Assembly: GCA_037447655.1 (NCBI GenBank)
Contig: JBBHKE010001631.1
Coordinates: 1 to 18,078 of the forward strand
Origin: Zygnema cylindricum
Lineage: Eukaryota; Streptophyta; Zygnematophyceae; Zygnematales; Zygnemataceae
DNA length: 18,078 bases
Direction of reading: 5' to 3'
The notes under the pieces were generated by a model. That model was given only the letters and a program-made list of their open reading frames with translations. It did no database searches and was not told the origin of the DNA. Below, piece after piece: positions 1 to 9,275 of the stretch. Numbering within the stretch: position 1 is the stretch's first letter; the number at the start of each line of letters is the position of its first letter. Made by a program: the position numbers and the translations under genes.

Positions 1-300
1 TTGACCCTTAACCCGTTTCAATGATACCCACCTGTTATTTAGACCCCACACTGCCACCTAAGTGCACCCATAGCTATAACTTTTGAAATATAACTCCAAA
101 TCGCGTGATTCTTTCGCGAACGTCTACGAAATTTAATAATCTATAATCATAACTCCTAAATACCCTTTTATAAATTAGTTCGATCCGCTATTACTGTTAC
201 ACCTACGCACGAAACGAAACATATCGCACGAAATTAGTGCTATTCAATTAAACCTAAAAATATAAATCAGAATTAAATCGCACGTCAGAACGAAACTTAT
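1..300. other. AT-rich intergenic sequence, no gene seen
   Basis: I see no convincing coding frame, RNA gene or transposon end here. The last 80 bases contain scattered CGCACGAAA-like words that may be decayed outliers of the adjacent 20-bp tandem array. Confidence 0.5.
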
Positions 301-600
301 ATATGCGTGCGAAAAATTGTGCGTGCATGCATTAAATTGTGCGTGCATGCATGAAATCGCTCGTGCATGCATAAAATCTCGCGCGCGTGCCCAAAATTGT
401 GCGTGCGCGCGGAATAATGCGCGTGCATGCAAAAAAACCGCGCGTGCGTGCAAAATACCACCCGTGCGTGCAAAATACCGCGCGTGCGTGAGCAATATTG
501 CGAGCGCGTGAGAAATACCGCGCGTGCGTGAGAAATACAACGCGTGCGTGATAAATACCGCGCATGCATGCAAAATATTGCGCGTGCGTGCATTATATCG
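301..600. repeat. 20-bp tandem repeat array, about 15 units
   Basis: The sequence repeats with an exact 20-bp period for about 300 bases. Each unit has an A-rich half (like AAAATACCG or AAAATTGT) followed by an alternating purine-pyrimidine half (like CGCGTGCGTG or GCGTGCATGC). Units differ by several substitutions but I see no indels. Because 20 is not a multiple of 3, every unit is read in all three phases, so the open frames on both strands here are by-products of stop-free units. The alternating CG/TG half could adopt Z-DNA, which is inference. No spacers are present, so it is not a CRISPR array. Confidence 0.93.
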
Positions 601-933
601 TGGTGACAGCATGGACAACAAACCAAACAAAAATCAGAAAGTGTTTGTGCGGGATCTAGGCAGAGAGACGTGACAATATATATATCTTGCGCGAGAAAGC
701 CTACGAGAAGCCTACTTGAGACTAAGTCACAAATGTGAAAAGTTCACGGAAACAGTAAAGGGAGGGCATGCAATGATAACCGAGAAAAAGACGAGTATAA
801 GAGGTGTCGCAAAACGGAACATCCTAAGCATATTTCAACAAACATCAAAAAAAAAATCAGGAGTTGTTTTTCTTTAAAATTTAACATTCACATAACCCTA
901 TTTATCTTCTTTTAGGCTATGACGCTCACCTAA
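601..933. other. Intergenic sequence, no gene seen
   Basis: This is AT-rich unique-looking sequence with no supported gene. TTCTTTTAG at about 907-915 resembles a 3' splice site just upstream of the open stretch beginning at 934, but nothing upstream supports a partner exon. Confidence 0.4.
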
Positions 934-1635
934 CCATTCCCCTATCAAAGTCTTCGACAAAAACAACCATTAATTCAGTCCACTATCACACTGACCTCGT
1001 TGGTATGGAAGAAACTAACGTCGCAAAAACATGCTGTGGTGGATGAGGCAACATCGACGAGCAAGTCCGACAACGCTAACGAGTCGTTCCACGACAAAAA
1101 TTCTGACACCTCCGCGCACGCTTCCGTAAAAAGACAAAGAGAGATAGTTAAAGTAAAAAATCGTTGGCATAGTAATAACCGAGATGTAAAACTTAAAGGA
1201 GTCAACTTCGCATCGTCAAGTAATGCAATTCAGTCCACTATCACACTAACCTTGTTGGTATGGAAGAAACTAACGTCACAAAAACATGCTGAGGTGGATG
1301 AGGCAACATCGACGAGCAAGTCCGACAATGCCAACGAGTCGTTCCACGACAAAAATTCTGACACCTCCGCGCACGCATCCGTAAAAAGACAAAGAGAGAT
1401 AGTTAAAGTAAAAAATTGTTGGCATAGTAATAACCGAGATGTAAAACTCAAAGGAGTCAACTTCGCATCGTCAAGTAATGCAATTTCCAGACACCTCCTT
1501 TTGCTGGCCTCTTTGGCCTTACATCTCATCATCTGTAGATCTAAATGGTTGAACTCTCCAATGCCACACAGCGGTGGGCTTATAACCTTTAAATTTGGGA
1601 CAATCAACGTAGCCCGTGGCCTTAGGCTAGACTAG
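934..1635 (+). other. Open frame of unknown status across a 255-bp duplication
   Basis: A plus-strand frame is open from just after a TAA at 931-933 to a TAG at about 1633-1635. It contains no methionine codon until near the end, so it would have to be an internal exon or be non-coding. Most of it is two in-frame 85-residue repeats that are hydrophilic and rich in Ser, Lys, Asp and Asn (for example DEATSTSKSDNANESFHDKN, then SVKRQREIVKVKN). I recognise no domain. By my alignment the two copies differ at nine bases, six synonymous and three not, which is too few to prove coding constraint. The minus strand is also open over much of the stretch. It may be a repeat-derived open frame rather than a gene. 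Confidence 0.3.
972..1481. repeat. Tandem duplication, 2 x 255 bp
   Basis: Copy 1 (972-1226) and copy 2 (1227-1481) both begin AATTCAGTCCACTATCACAC and are about 96% identical by eye, with nine substitutions and no indel. The period is a multiple of 3, so the frame is kept. A few bases of a third copy (AATT) follow before the similarity stops. The high identity implies a recent duplication compared with the degenerate repeats elsewhere in the window. Confidence 0.93.
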
Positions 1636-1639
1636 TCAC

Positions 1640-2187
1640 ATCAAAAACATACACAACGAGGTGGACTTTAAAGAGTCACTGTAGTAGATCAGAGAAGGGA
1701 AAATGCATAGATAAGTATATTAGAGAGAGGTAGATTTAGACTGTTTTGATTTGATAAATATAATAGGATCCACAAAGTTCAATTTGTTCCTTGAACTTTC
1801 CATCTAAAAATGTTGAATTATCCTCCTAAAGACTAATATTAACTATCTATGTTCAAAAGCCTCATAATGAATTTAATGTCTAAATTTCGTATGATGTTAT
1901 GTCTGTGTGAGATATATTTTTGATTGTTTTTGCGTGCTATAAAGCAATCTATGCCTGTCTACAAGTCTTTTTGCAATGAAATGCTAAATGGTGTGTGATC
2001 AAATGTGATGTCGCAATGTGTCAATTTTTCACCTCTTTGAATGCATGTCGATTGGGTGTTGTAGTTCAATAAATGTTTCGTGGAATCGTTGGTAAGATTC
2101 TGTACAGGTCGTGTGATGATGTCACGACTATATAATGGCCGATTTCTGTAATACAAAACGCATCGCTCAAAATCGCATGAACGAACA
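1640..2187. other. AT-rich intergenic sequence, no gene seen
   Basis: I see no coding frame with domain content, no RNA gene and no repeat here. Confidence 0.4.
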
Positions 2188-2312
2188 CTCTCCCCTCCCT
2201 TCTCACCCCTCCCCTCTCCCTCCTCCTCCCTATCCTTCCCAAAACCCCAACTTTCCCCCACACCCCCACACCCTTACAACCCCAAATCCTCCCCTCACCC
2301 CCTACCCTCCAC
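2188..2312. repeat. Pyrimidine-rich low-complexity tract
   Basis: About 125 bases are almost entirely C, T and A, with runs such as CCCTCCC and CTCCTCC. The short proline-rich peptide it could encode is explained by this composition. It lies roughly mirror-opposite the purine-rich block at about 3985-4400 relative to the inverted repeat centred near 3350. Confidence 0.75.
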
Positions 2313-2635
2313 CTTGCCGGTGGCAAGGCATCCTACGTGGCAGTTTTGGCGGAACAGACGTGGGGTTGAGGGGGTTTACTTATTTTTTTAAAGCTTACAG
2401 ATTCGGTTTTTTCATTTTTCCATTTTTTTTATTTTAGCTCTCTAAATGGCACTTTCTGAATTTTGATTTTGAACAAAGGTTAATTTCTCCTGTTTACCTT
2501 TTCCGGATTATTTTCCACTCCTATCCATTCGGTTACGGAGGTTCTTCGGCTTGTTAAAACGACAAATGTTCATTTTTTGAAAACCTATCCACAATCCATC
2601 TTTTCTTTTTTACTTCTATTCACCATTTTAATTCT

Positions 2636-3040
2636 ATCTATCATATATTTCGACATTTTTGGGGTCACCTTGGAATGTTTGAGTAACCAATTTTTTGTCA
2701 TTGATGATATATCAACAATCAATTTTGACCTCCATTTGTCGTGTTACCTTTTTGGACATCTTTCCGGTTTATTAGAGCATCGGAGAGACTTTTTATTATT
2801 CCTCCCAAATTTCCCTACTATTCCATTTTTCCACTAAATCAACCACTTTATTTTCACGAAATATTTTATCTATTCTTAATTGCGACATTTTGAAAGCCTC
2901 TTCAGAGTGTTTAAGCACTAAAAGTTTCATCTTCGATATTCCCTCATTCCACTGTAACCTATATCCGCCACTCTCTCTTTGTTGAGAGAACTTTGTTTTT
3001 TTGAGCATAAGAGGAAACGATTTCTTTTTTATCTTACAAA
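2636..3040. repeat. Diverged direct duplication of about 230 bp
   Basis: The segment starting at about 2636 (TCTATCATATATTTCGACATTTT) is related to the one starting at about 2868 (TCTATTCTTAATTGCGACATTTT). The similarity continues through words such as GGAATGTTTGAG/AGAGTGTTTAAG and CATTGATGATA/CATCTTCGATA. The offset is about 232 bp. The second copy forms part of the left arm of the long inverted repeat, so the arm itself appears to have been duplicated. Confidence 0.6.
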
Positions 3041-3325
3041 TTTTGAAACACTTCTATTTTCTCCTTCCACCAACCACTATTGCTTAGTACCATTTTAAGA
3101 CATATCAATTCTCCCAAATTTTTGTCCTCCCGTTGAACATTTCTTTTTATTTGTTCATTATTATATTCTTCTTTGGATTTTACTCTTTTTATTTTTTTTT
3201 TATTTACAAATTTTTCCTTTCACTATTTGTTTTTTTGTCAACCTTCAAAACATTATTAATGATATTAAGTTTGTTACGTCTGTTCTACTCTCACATACCT
3301 ACACAGTTGGTTACATTACCATTTT
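2841..3325. repeat. Left arm of a long imperfect inverted repeat
   Basis: Read forward, this arm matches the reverse complement of 3380-3860 at what I estimate by eye as 70-80% identity with small indels. Anchors are AACCACTTTATTTT at 2841 with its complement ending at 3860, TATATCCGCCACTCTCTCTTTG matching the complement of the 3725-3760 region, and ACACAGTTGG at 3301 with CCAACTGTGT ending at 3406. It could be a foldback element or MITE, but I did not identify a target-site duplication or defined termini. Confidence 0.85.
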
Positions 3326-3379
3326 TAGTAGTAAAAAATAAAAAGAAGAAAGAGTTAGAGAAACAACGGGGGAATGAAA

Positions 3380-3860
3380 AAAATTTGGTAATGTGTCCAA
3401 CTGTGTAAGTATATGATAATAGAAAATATGTAACAGACTTGTTATAAGAATGGTGTTCAAAAGGTTGAAACGGGAGAAAATAGTGAAAAGACAAATTTGT
3501 CAACAAAAACAAGATAAAAATGCAATATTTAAAAAATAGCATAATAATAAACAAATAAAAAGACAAATTCAATACGAGGAAAAAAATATCGGGAATTAAA
3601 AAGTCCTAAAAAGGTACAAAATTATAGTGGTAGGTGGAAAGAGAAAATGGAACTATTGGGAAATTCGTAAGAGAAATAAGCAGTTGGATTTTTTCGATGC
3701 TCCAAAAAACCAAAATTGTTTTCACAAAGAGTGGGTGGCAGATAGAGGTCATGGTAGAATGTCAAGGGGATCTTCAAAGATAAAACTCATAGTACTTAAA
3801 GACTCCTCAAAAATGTCGAGATTAGGGATAGATAAATAGTTTTTTAAAATAAAGTGGTTA
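3380..3860. repeat. Right arm of a long imperfect inverted repeat
   Basis: This is the reverse-complement partner of 2841-3325, separated from it by a spacer of about 55 bases. The phenylalanine- and tyrosine-rich peptides that the two arms could encode on opposite strands resemble each other only because the arms are complementary, so I do not treat them as genes. The divergence between arms suggests an old insertion or inverted duplication. Confidence 0.85.
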
Positions 3861-3984
3861 ATTGAATAGAAATATGGGACAATCTTTTGCTTTCATATTC
3901 ATTTTGTCATTATTCTACTCTCGTTCATCTTTGTTTTTTTCCTCCAATTTCTTTCTTTTTCACCCATTATGGCTTTACCTTCTA

Positions 3985-4400
3985 CGAGAGGGGAGAGAGA
4001 TGGGGGGAGAACGGAGAGGGGATAGAGGGCCAGTGTGAAAAGGGGTGGGACTACAAAGACAAGAGAAAGATGTGGGAACGAGGGCTAAGAGAAGAGGGGC
4101 AAACACAATAGAAGGTTGTGGGAAAGAGGCCAAAGAAGAGAGAGGCGAATGACGACAAGGGAGGGAGGAGCTTTGGAAAGAGTTGCAAGGAAAAAAAAAG
4201 GACAATGGGACAAAAGAATGATGTTGGAGGAGTTTTGGGAGGGGGTGGTGGGAGGGGAGAAAGAGGGCGGCAAGATGGACAGTGTACAAAAATTGTTTTC
4301 CGAATTGAGAATAGTGGGACAAGAGGTGAAGCGGGGGAAGGGGAGAGAATGAAAGAAAATGGGAGAAAAATGAGAGGGGGGTGGAATGGCGTATGATTGA
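3985..4400. repeat. Purine-rich (G/A) low-complexity block
   Basis: The plus strand is dominated by G and A, with runs such as GGGAGGGAGGAG and GGGGGAAGGGGAGAG, over about 400 bases. Both strands give open frames (Lys/Arg/Gly-rich on plus, Ser/Pro/Phe-rich on minus), as expected from composition alone. No gene is supported. Confidence 0.75.
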
Positions 4401-4439
4401 AAAGAAAATCAAAAGCAGATAAAGAGAGTTTTGAATATT

Positions 4440-4932
4440 TCAAAAAGATAAATTAAAGCAGAGGAGGGCTGCTGGAAAACCGTCCATCGAGCAACCATCA
4501 CCTTGTAGTATTGACAATAGTGGCAATTTTTTGCCATTGAGAGGTCGCCGAATAAAGGGCCAATCCCACCGCATATCTTGCGCTCCAGTCGCCATTAAAA
4601 TCCCTCTTTAAACAAATTCTTTTTTTGAAAGAGATGAAAACAATTATCAAAAATAAGCCTTGACCATCTTCTCCTTACCTTGGGAACCATTTTTGCTTAA
4701 AAGAATAAATGATTTTACCAATTTCATGAATGATTTTAATATTTATACATTTTGACCTTCAAGTTCTTCTCTTCTCTCCCACTCTAGTTTTGTATCGAGC
4801 ACATCCTCAATAATCACGATGTATTTTTTATTTATTTTTATACTTGATACTTGATATGTCAAGCTAATATTTCGTCAATACGCTATTCAAAAATAAATGG
4901 TCGTTAAACAATTGTTTTATAAAGTATACCGA
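4440..4932. other. Intergenic sequence, no gene seen
   Basis: AT-rich sequence with no supported gene, RNA or repeat. Confidence 0.4.
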
Positions 4933-5100
4933 ATATAGTACAGAAAGTATGAGGAGAATAACAAGAAAAATATGAATAAGAATAGTACGGAAAATATAAA
5001 AGACAATAGTATGGAAAATATGGTGGAGAATAACACGGGATATATGAAGGAGGATAGTACGAAAAATATGAATGTCAATAGTACGGAAAATATGGAGGAG
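4933..5100. repeat. 24-bp tandem repeat array, about 7 units
   Basis: Units such as AATAGTACGGAAAATATG followed by six variable bases repeat with an exact 24-bp period from 4957 to 5100 (six units). A slightly shorter first unit lies at 4933-4956. The period equals eight codons, and the plus frame would read NSTENMEE-like octapeptides. No start codon or flanking coding context supports a protein, and the phenylalanine-rich minus-strand frame is a shadow of the repeat. Confidence 0.92.
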
Positions 5101-5567
5101 AACATACGTTTTCTATAATCGGTGAGTTTTAGTTTTTTGCACGTTTGAAATTGTTCCCAGCTTTCCGCGATCCATTAAATATTTTGTACAACTTTTGTCT
5201 TGTTCAATGAAAAATGTTTCGTGCACTTTTGTACCAAAACGTTCAATCATTTTTGTAGTGTTCTGTATCGACAAGAAAATTATCGCGATAAAACTGCTAC
5301 CAATAGTTATCCGTTATCGAACAAGGAGGGGTCCCCATATATCACTCTTAGAGCAACAAATTCTTTATTGGCAAAAAGTAGAAAAAATGTTAGTACGTTA
5401 TATAATAATACTTTATAACATATTGTATTATATTTATGACTATATATTGCGTGGCATGCAACGAATGATAATAGGTTTCGTTCTTTGTATACTGTACTTT
5501 AGTATGGATAGTTATCCATATAGTTGTTCGAAAAAAACAGTACATTTATCGCCGATAGTTTTCAATA
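5101..5567. other. AT-rich sequence with a TATCGCGATA palindrome
   Basis: No gene is supported. An open frame crosses 5195-5671, but its peptide shows no domain and it runs straight through the perfect hairpin downstream, so I treat it as chance. The 10-bp palindrome TATCGCGATA at 5281-5290 recurs in both arms of that hairpin. Confidence 0.45.
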
Positions 5568-5634
5568 CCGGTGATATCGCGATAAAAAACCGTTGTTATC
5601 GATTAACATCGGTTTTTTATCGCGATAACACCGG
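5568..5634. repeat. 67-bp near-perfect hairpin
   Basis: The outer arms 5568-5592 and 5610-5634 are 25 bases each and complementary except at one position. After one further mismatch, five more pairs (5594-5598 with 5604-5608) extend the stem to 31 positions with a 5-base TCGAT loop. Each arm contains the palindrome TATCGCGATA (5575-5584 and 5618-5627). It could be a foldback end, a paired protein-binding site or a hairpin RNA, and the sequence alone does not decide. Confidence 0.95.
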
Positions 5635-5711
5635 CTACGATACATCGTGTCAATACATTGATTATTGGTAAACTAAAAAAGATGACATGACTATTATAAA
5701 AAAAAACCTTA

Positions 5712-5778
5712 TCGATACATAACACTATACTTTTGTGTACAAAGTATTGTTACTAATTAGTCTATTGTTATGTATCGA
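5712..5778. repeat. Inverted repeat, 13-bp arms
   Basis: TCGATACATAACA at 5712-5724 is the exact reverse complement of TGTTATGTATCGA at 5766-5778, separated by 41 bases. It is part of the dyad-rich stretch from about 5280 to 6085. Confidence 0.85.
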
Positions 5779-5801
5779 AGGCATTTTGCCATTATCCGAT
5801 A

Positions 5802-5820
5802 TGTACCTAATTTAGGTACA
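5802..5820. repeat. 19-bp palindrome
   Basis: TGTACCTAA-T-TTAGGTACA is a perfect 9-bp dyad around one central base. It lies 24 bases beyond the 13-bp inverted repeat. Confidence 0.9.
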
Positions 5821-6009
5821 CGATCAAATATTATTGATATATATCTAAAAACTCGACATCGCAATATTTTGCGAATTTATCGCCTCGATCTGTTGATAAA
5901 TTTATGCCGCCATATATTGAAACAATGTTGGGTTTCAAAAAAAAAAAAAAATCCCCCACCCCTAAATGATACATTAGTTATAGGTGCAAATATATTGGCA
6001 CTTATCAAC

Positions 6010-6085
6010 ATTGGTTACCGATAATGACATATCAAAATTTATAATTCCCGTCACCGATAACAATAACCGTTAAATTGGTTATCGG
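6010..6085. repeat. CGATAAC-type dyad and direct repeat
   Basis: CCGATAACAAT at 6054-6064 pairs with ATTGGTTATCGG at 6074-6085 with one unpaired base. ATTGGTTACCGATA at about 6010 repeats as ATTGGTTATCGGAC at about 6074. The same TTATCG/CGATAA word recurs in the hairpin at 5568-5634, so these may be parts of one decayed element. Confidence 0.65.
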
Positions 6086-6129
6086 ACTTATGGACAATAT
6101 GAAACTCACAGATTCACAACACTAACGAT

Positions 6130-7055
6130 TGGAACACATTTGCAGTAGAGAATACGTTTATTAATGAGAATTCCAAATAATACACTGCACCCAAAAAAAT
6201 TTCAGAACATTGAGCAATTGTAGTACTACAAATAATAAGGGTTGAAGTTGGATGATGGTCATTTCACCATAAACCATCCACCACCGAGATTCATTAGCAA
6301 ATTGAATCCCCAAATTTTCCCGTGCGATATCATCAAATGACACTTACTCCAAAAGGGAACTTTGACTCGTTATAACCTTGCCATCTTAACCATTTCAAAT
6401 AGCATGTGAGTTACACTTTTAAATGTGGTATCAAACATGTACATTTACCAATCCTACACAAATTTATATCAAGTTTGTTTCGAAGTGGCTATTGCCCTTT
6501 TAATAACCTATATTTTGAGATATAAGCGGTCGAATGTCACCCTAAACGACTCAATTCAAGTTCTTTCCTCCGTATGATAGTGCCTCAAGTTTTTCATATA
6601 GAGCCTTGCCCAAGTGTACCATTAACTCCCTAATGGCTTTTCTAACGCCGAAGGGTGTCGGCGCTTGAATTTTTTTGCCTATTTTGATTAGACATCATCC
6701 TTACAACTACATTGACCATACACACAAAGTCTTATAGATCCGAGCTCTTTAAATCCGCGAATTTGGTGATTTTTGACAACATACAATCATTAGTCACACC
6801 CTCTCAAAGAGATGCCAAAGACATGGATTCCCTTGTTAAAAAAACGTGCGTTGGTATAGGCTTCCCTCGCGTCTTATAACCATTTGGTTGTTTTTCCTAT
6901 AAATTCATCCTCTCTTTTAGAAATGTTGTCTCCTAGGAGGTCTTCATCTCACTTGGGCCGTATGATCCCAAGACCGTCGAGAGGATTACGACCCTAATAC
7001 CTTCTTGCGTCAATCCTTTGATGAAATGGTCAAGTTTTAGCGATAGTGAGCATTT
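6130..7055 (-). pseudogene. Degenerate hAT-type (BED/DUF659-like) transposase remnant
   Basis: Two collinear blocks on the minus strand resemble plant-type hAT transposases. The first, from about 7050 down to 6798, stays in one frame interrupted by stops. It reads IAKT*PFHQRIDARRY, then GLGIIRPK*DEDLLGDNISK, then DEFIGKTTKW, then DAREAYTNARFFNKGIHVF. This follows the family order of PF..F..MIDA, yGpG.kPPs..elR..LL...v, a W near the end of a charged helix, and a TD.r...NflV...KG.hFl strand. The second block, at 6161-6343, has ESRWWMVYGEMTIIQLQPL, like the WW..yG....LQ..A..vL segment of the C-terminal dimerisation domain. Beyond it a frameshifted, weak match to the GCERNWS segment may be present. 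About 400-500 residues would normally separate the two ends and only about 300 fit here, so an internal deletion is likely. Stops, frameshift and deletion make it non-functional. The family assignment rests on remembered family patterns. Confidence 0.5.
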
Positions 7056-7059
7056 TCCC

Positions 7060-8280
7060 TCAACGCAATCGCCAATATCGAGTGTCATTCAATCTCTTGG
7101 CGCGACTTTCAAATCCTTAACCCGATATTATATTTTTGTGGAATTTAGGATTTATTTGTCACATGGTTTGCGACCATCTAAATCTCGTAAGCCTTGGACG
7201 CCACTTAGGTTTAGTAGCGTTTCGTGACCTTTGAAATTTGGTACAGTTTTGGGGCCATCGACGATTTCCTCCAAATTATTGAATCCTCGAATATGTTCGT
7301 ACTTCGATTTTGGGCCACTCTAATCTTGTCCGGTTCTCAACCCGTATTATTCATTTTTTTCGTCCATATTAAGTATGGAAGGAAGGAGAGGCAAGGTGAG
7401 CAAGATGAGAGAGGCGCGAGTTGCCATGCCGCCATCACTTTGTTTCACATTTCCATGAAATGGTATTGAAGCCTTAAGACCTTGTCAACAAAAAATTACG
7501 TAGAAGATGCAAGCGGAAAAAAAAAATAACCATTTATTTTTTCTCGCCGTCTGAAATCGTTGAAAACTTTTGAAAACTTTCGGCACATGCAACTCTTTTT
7601 TATATTTGTGGTGCGGTGTCACTTTATTTTAAAACATATTGTTGATGTGACATGACAAGGTACGAGAAATATAGGAAAATCTAACTTTTCCATCATTTCA
7701 ATCTACTCCTTATATGACACAGGACTTTAGGCGTGACCAATGTCACATAAGATAAATTGCGTGACTAGTGTCACAGATGGACAGAAAATGCACCATATAT
7801 TTAATTGGTTTGGTGACAATTATGAGAAAAACTTATAAATTGTGTCGTATGAGGACGAATTAACACAAACAAAATGACCAAGGCAAAAAAAAAGTTAAAC
7901 ACAGCTCCCAATCTCAAATATAAAAGATATTTACGAATATATTTGTTAGATTTTGGTCTATGTTTCAATTTAAAATTTCAAGGTCTGGACAAGGAGGTTT
8001 TAAACTCACCACTTCAACCGCACATGCGGGAGGAGGAGCTTGTCCGAAACCCATTTTTTTTTCTTTAAGTGGATTATCACAGTTACTGACGTAGTTTCAA
8101 ACTTTATAGTTGAAAGTAAAAAACTCAAATAAAATGGCAAAATGAGCAAGCTAATAATTGTACAAAAAAATTGAGATTTTTTGATTTTTTGAACAAAAGC
8201 AAAAAACTTGCAGCTTTCAATTTTTTTTCCGTTGTTTTTTAAAACTTCTATTAAGTTTTGGTAGGTCTTATAGTTTCAGA
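7060..8280. other. Intergenic sequence, no gene seen
   Basis: No open frame here shows domain content. The only structure I noted is a pair of short dyads at 7733-7774, listed separately. Small AT-rich open frames at 7018-7469 and 7874-8068 look like chance. Confidence 0.4.
7733..7774. repeat. Two GTGAC-N4-GTCAC dyads 28 bp apart
   Basis: GTGACCAATGTCAC at 7733-7746 and GTGACTAGTGTCAC at 7761-7774 have identical 5-bp arms with a 4-bp gap, and both are preceded by GC. This could be a repeated protein-binding site or a decayed element end, with nothing further to support either. Confidence 0.6.
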
Positions 8281-8289
8281 AATTCATAC

Positions 8290-9275
8290 ATTTGTACGTC
8301 TTCAGAATACTGAAGTTTGAACTTCGAAGATTTCGAATCAGCGCGCCACTTGTACGGTAGTACGATAGCGACATAGTGAAAGTACACATGGTCGCCGAAG
8401 TATTCGGAACAAATGTGTTGTATACAACGCTACCATAGTTTTACTCGTGATTAGACCGCGCTTCTATTTCAGTGCGTACCGTTGATGTCCAATTCGTACG
8501 AATTTCAGTTTTTTTTAAGAAAACTACGTAGTATTAGTATTTTTCATACTTTTCGTAAAATTCGAGTAAATTTCGCTGTACGGCCATGTACAGAAACGTA
8601 CGGAAAGCGTAATCTTAGAAAATCCTTAAAAATCTTAAAAAGTACAAAATTTAACAGAAATGTACGAAACTGAATGAAAGTGTAACGTAAAAAACCAAAT
8701 AGCACGGAATATCTACGGTTGCCATACTGAAATACACAGGAATGTACAGCAATGTACCTTGAAAAACCTAAAAAATCCCCTAAATAACCCTAAATTGTAC
8801 CAACATAGACGGACACTGTAAAAAAGTGTAAAAGTAATGTACGGGTACAAAGTAAGGTTCGCATTTTATTTACTTTTCATCATCATTTGATGCTTACCAT
8901 ACGTAGTGTTCGTTAGTTTATACCGTGCGTAATATGCGCACGGGACATCTATGGTCCGTACCGTGTTGTTTCTTTTAAGAAAGGGTGCGGCCCCATGTAC
9001 TTGTAACTTAGGGTATGGTTACATCAGGAGGACTTTATAATAGTACGAACAGCAAAATATCTGTATCACAAATGCCTCGGTTACATCGCGTATCGTCCGT
9101 AAACAAGTTTTTACATACCTGTTCTGATTTGAGTGGTTCCACATAAGTTGACGATCAAATCTCTAAAATAGTCAAAGATTTGAAAATCGACCATTTTATA
9201 TGGCAATCCGTACTTGCGTATTACGTACGTGTACGTCGCAAGTGTACCGCGTCAATCTACCGCGTCAATGTACCT
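8290..9275. other. GTAC-dense intergenic stretch
   Basis: I count 24 GTAC tetranucleotides between 8281 and 9280, where about four would be expected by chance. There is no single tandem period; they sit in words such as TGTACGG, AGTACG and TGTACC. A 13-bp direct repeat TACCGCGTCAAT(C/G) occurs twice at 9245-9270. There is no gene in the stretch. Confidence 0.6.

Noticed and set aside
301-600. CRISPR-like array
   Set aside because: Units are contiguous with no unique spacers, no cas genes are present, and the context is eukaryotic.
244-630. Minus- and plus-strand open frames with His/Ala/Arg-rich repeats
   Set aside because: All are shadows of the 20-bp stop-free tandem unit, which is open in several frames on both strands at once.
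3133-3572. Two Phe/Tyr-rich membrane-like peptides on opposite strands
   Set aside because: They are similar only because they lie on complementary arms of the inverted repeat, and the T-rich composition explains the hydrophobicity.
3975-4443. Ser/Pro/Phe-rich minus frames and Lys/Gly-rich plus frames
   Set aside because: They are composition effects of the purine-rich block, with no domain and no splice or promoter context.
5195-5671. 158-codon plus-strand open frame
   Set aside because: It runs through the 67-bp hairpin, has no recognisable domain and is rich in AT-driven residues (Ile, Tyr, Lys).
6640-6665. CGCCGA...TCGGCG hairpin as a terminator
   Set aside because: The arms are six bases, the context is eukaryotic and inside the hAT remnant, and no gene ends there.
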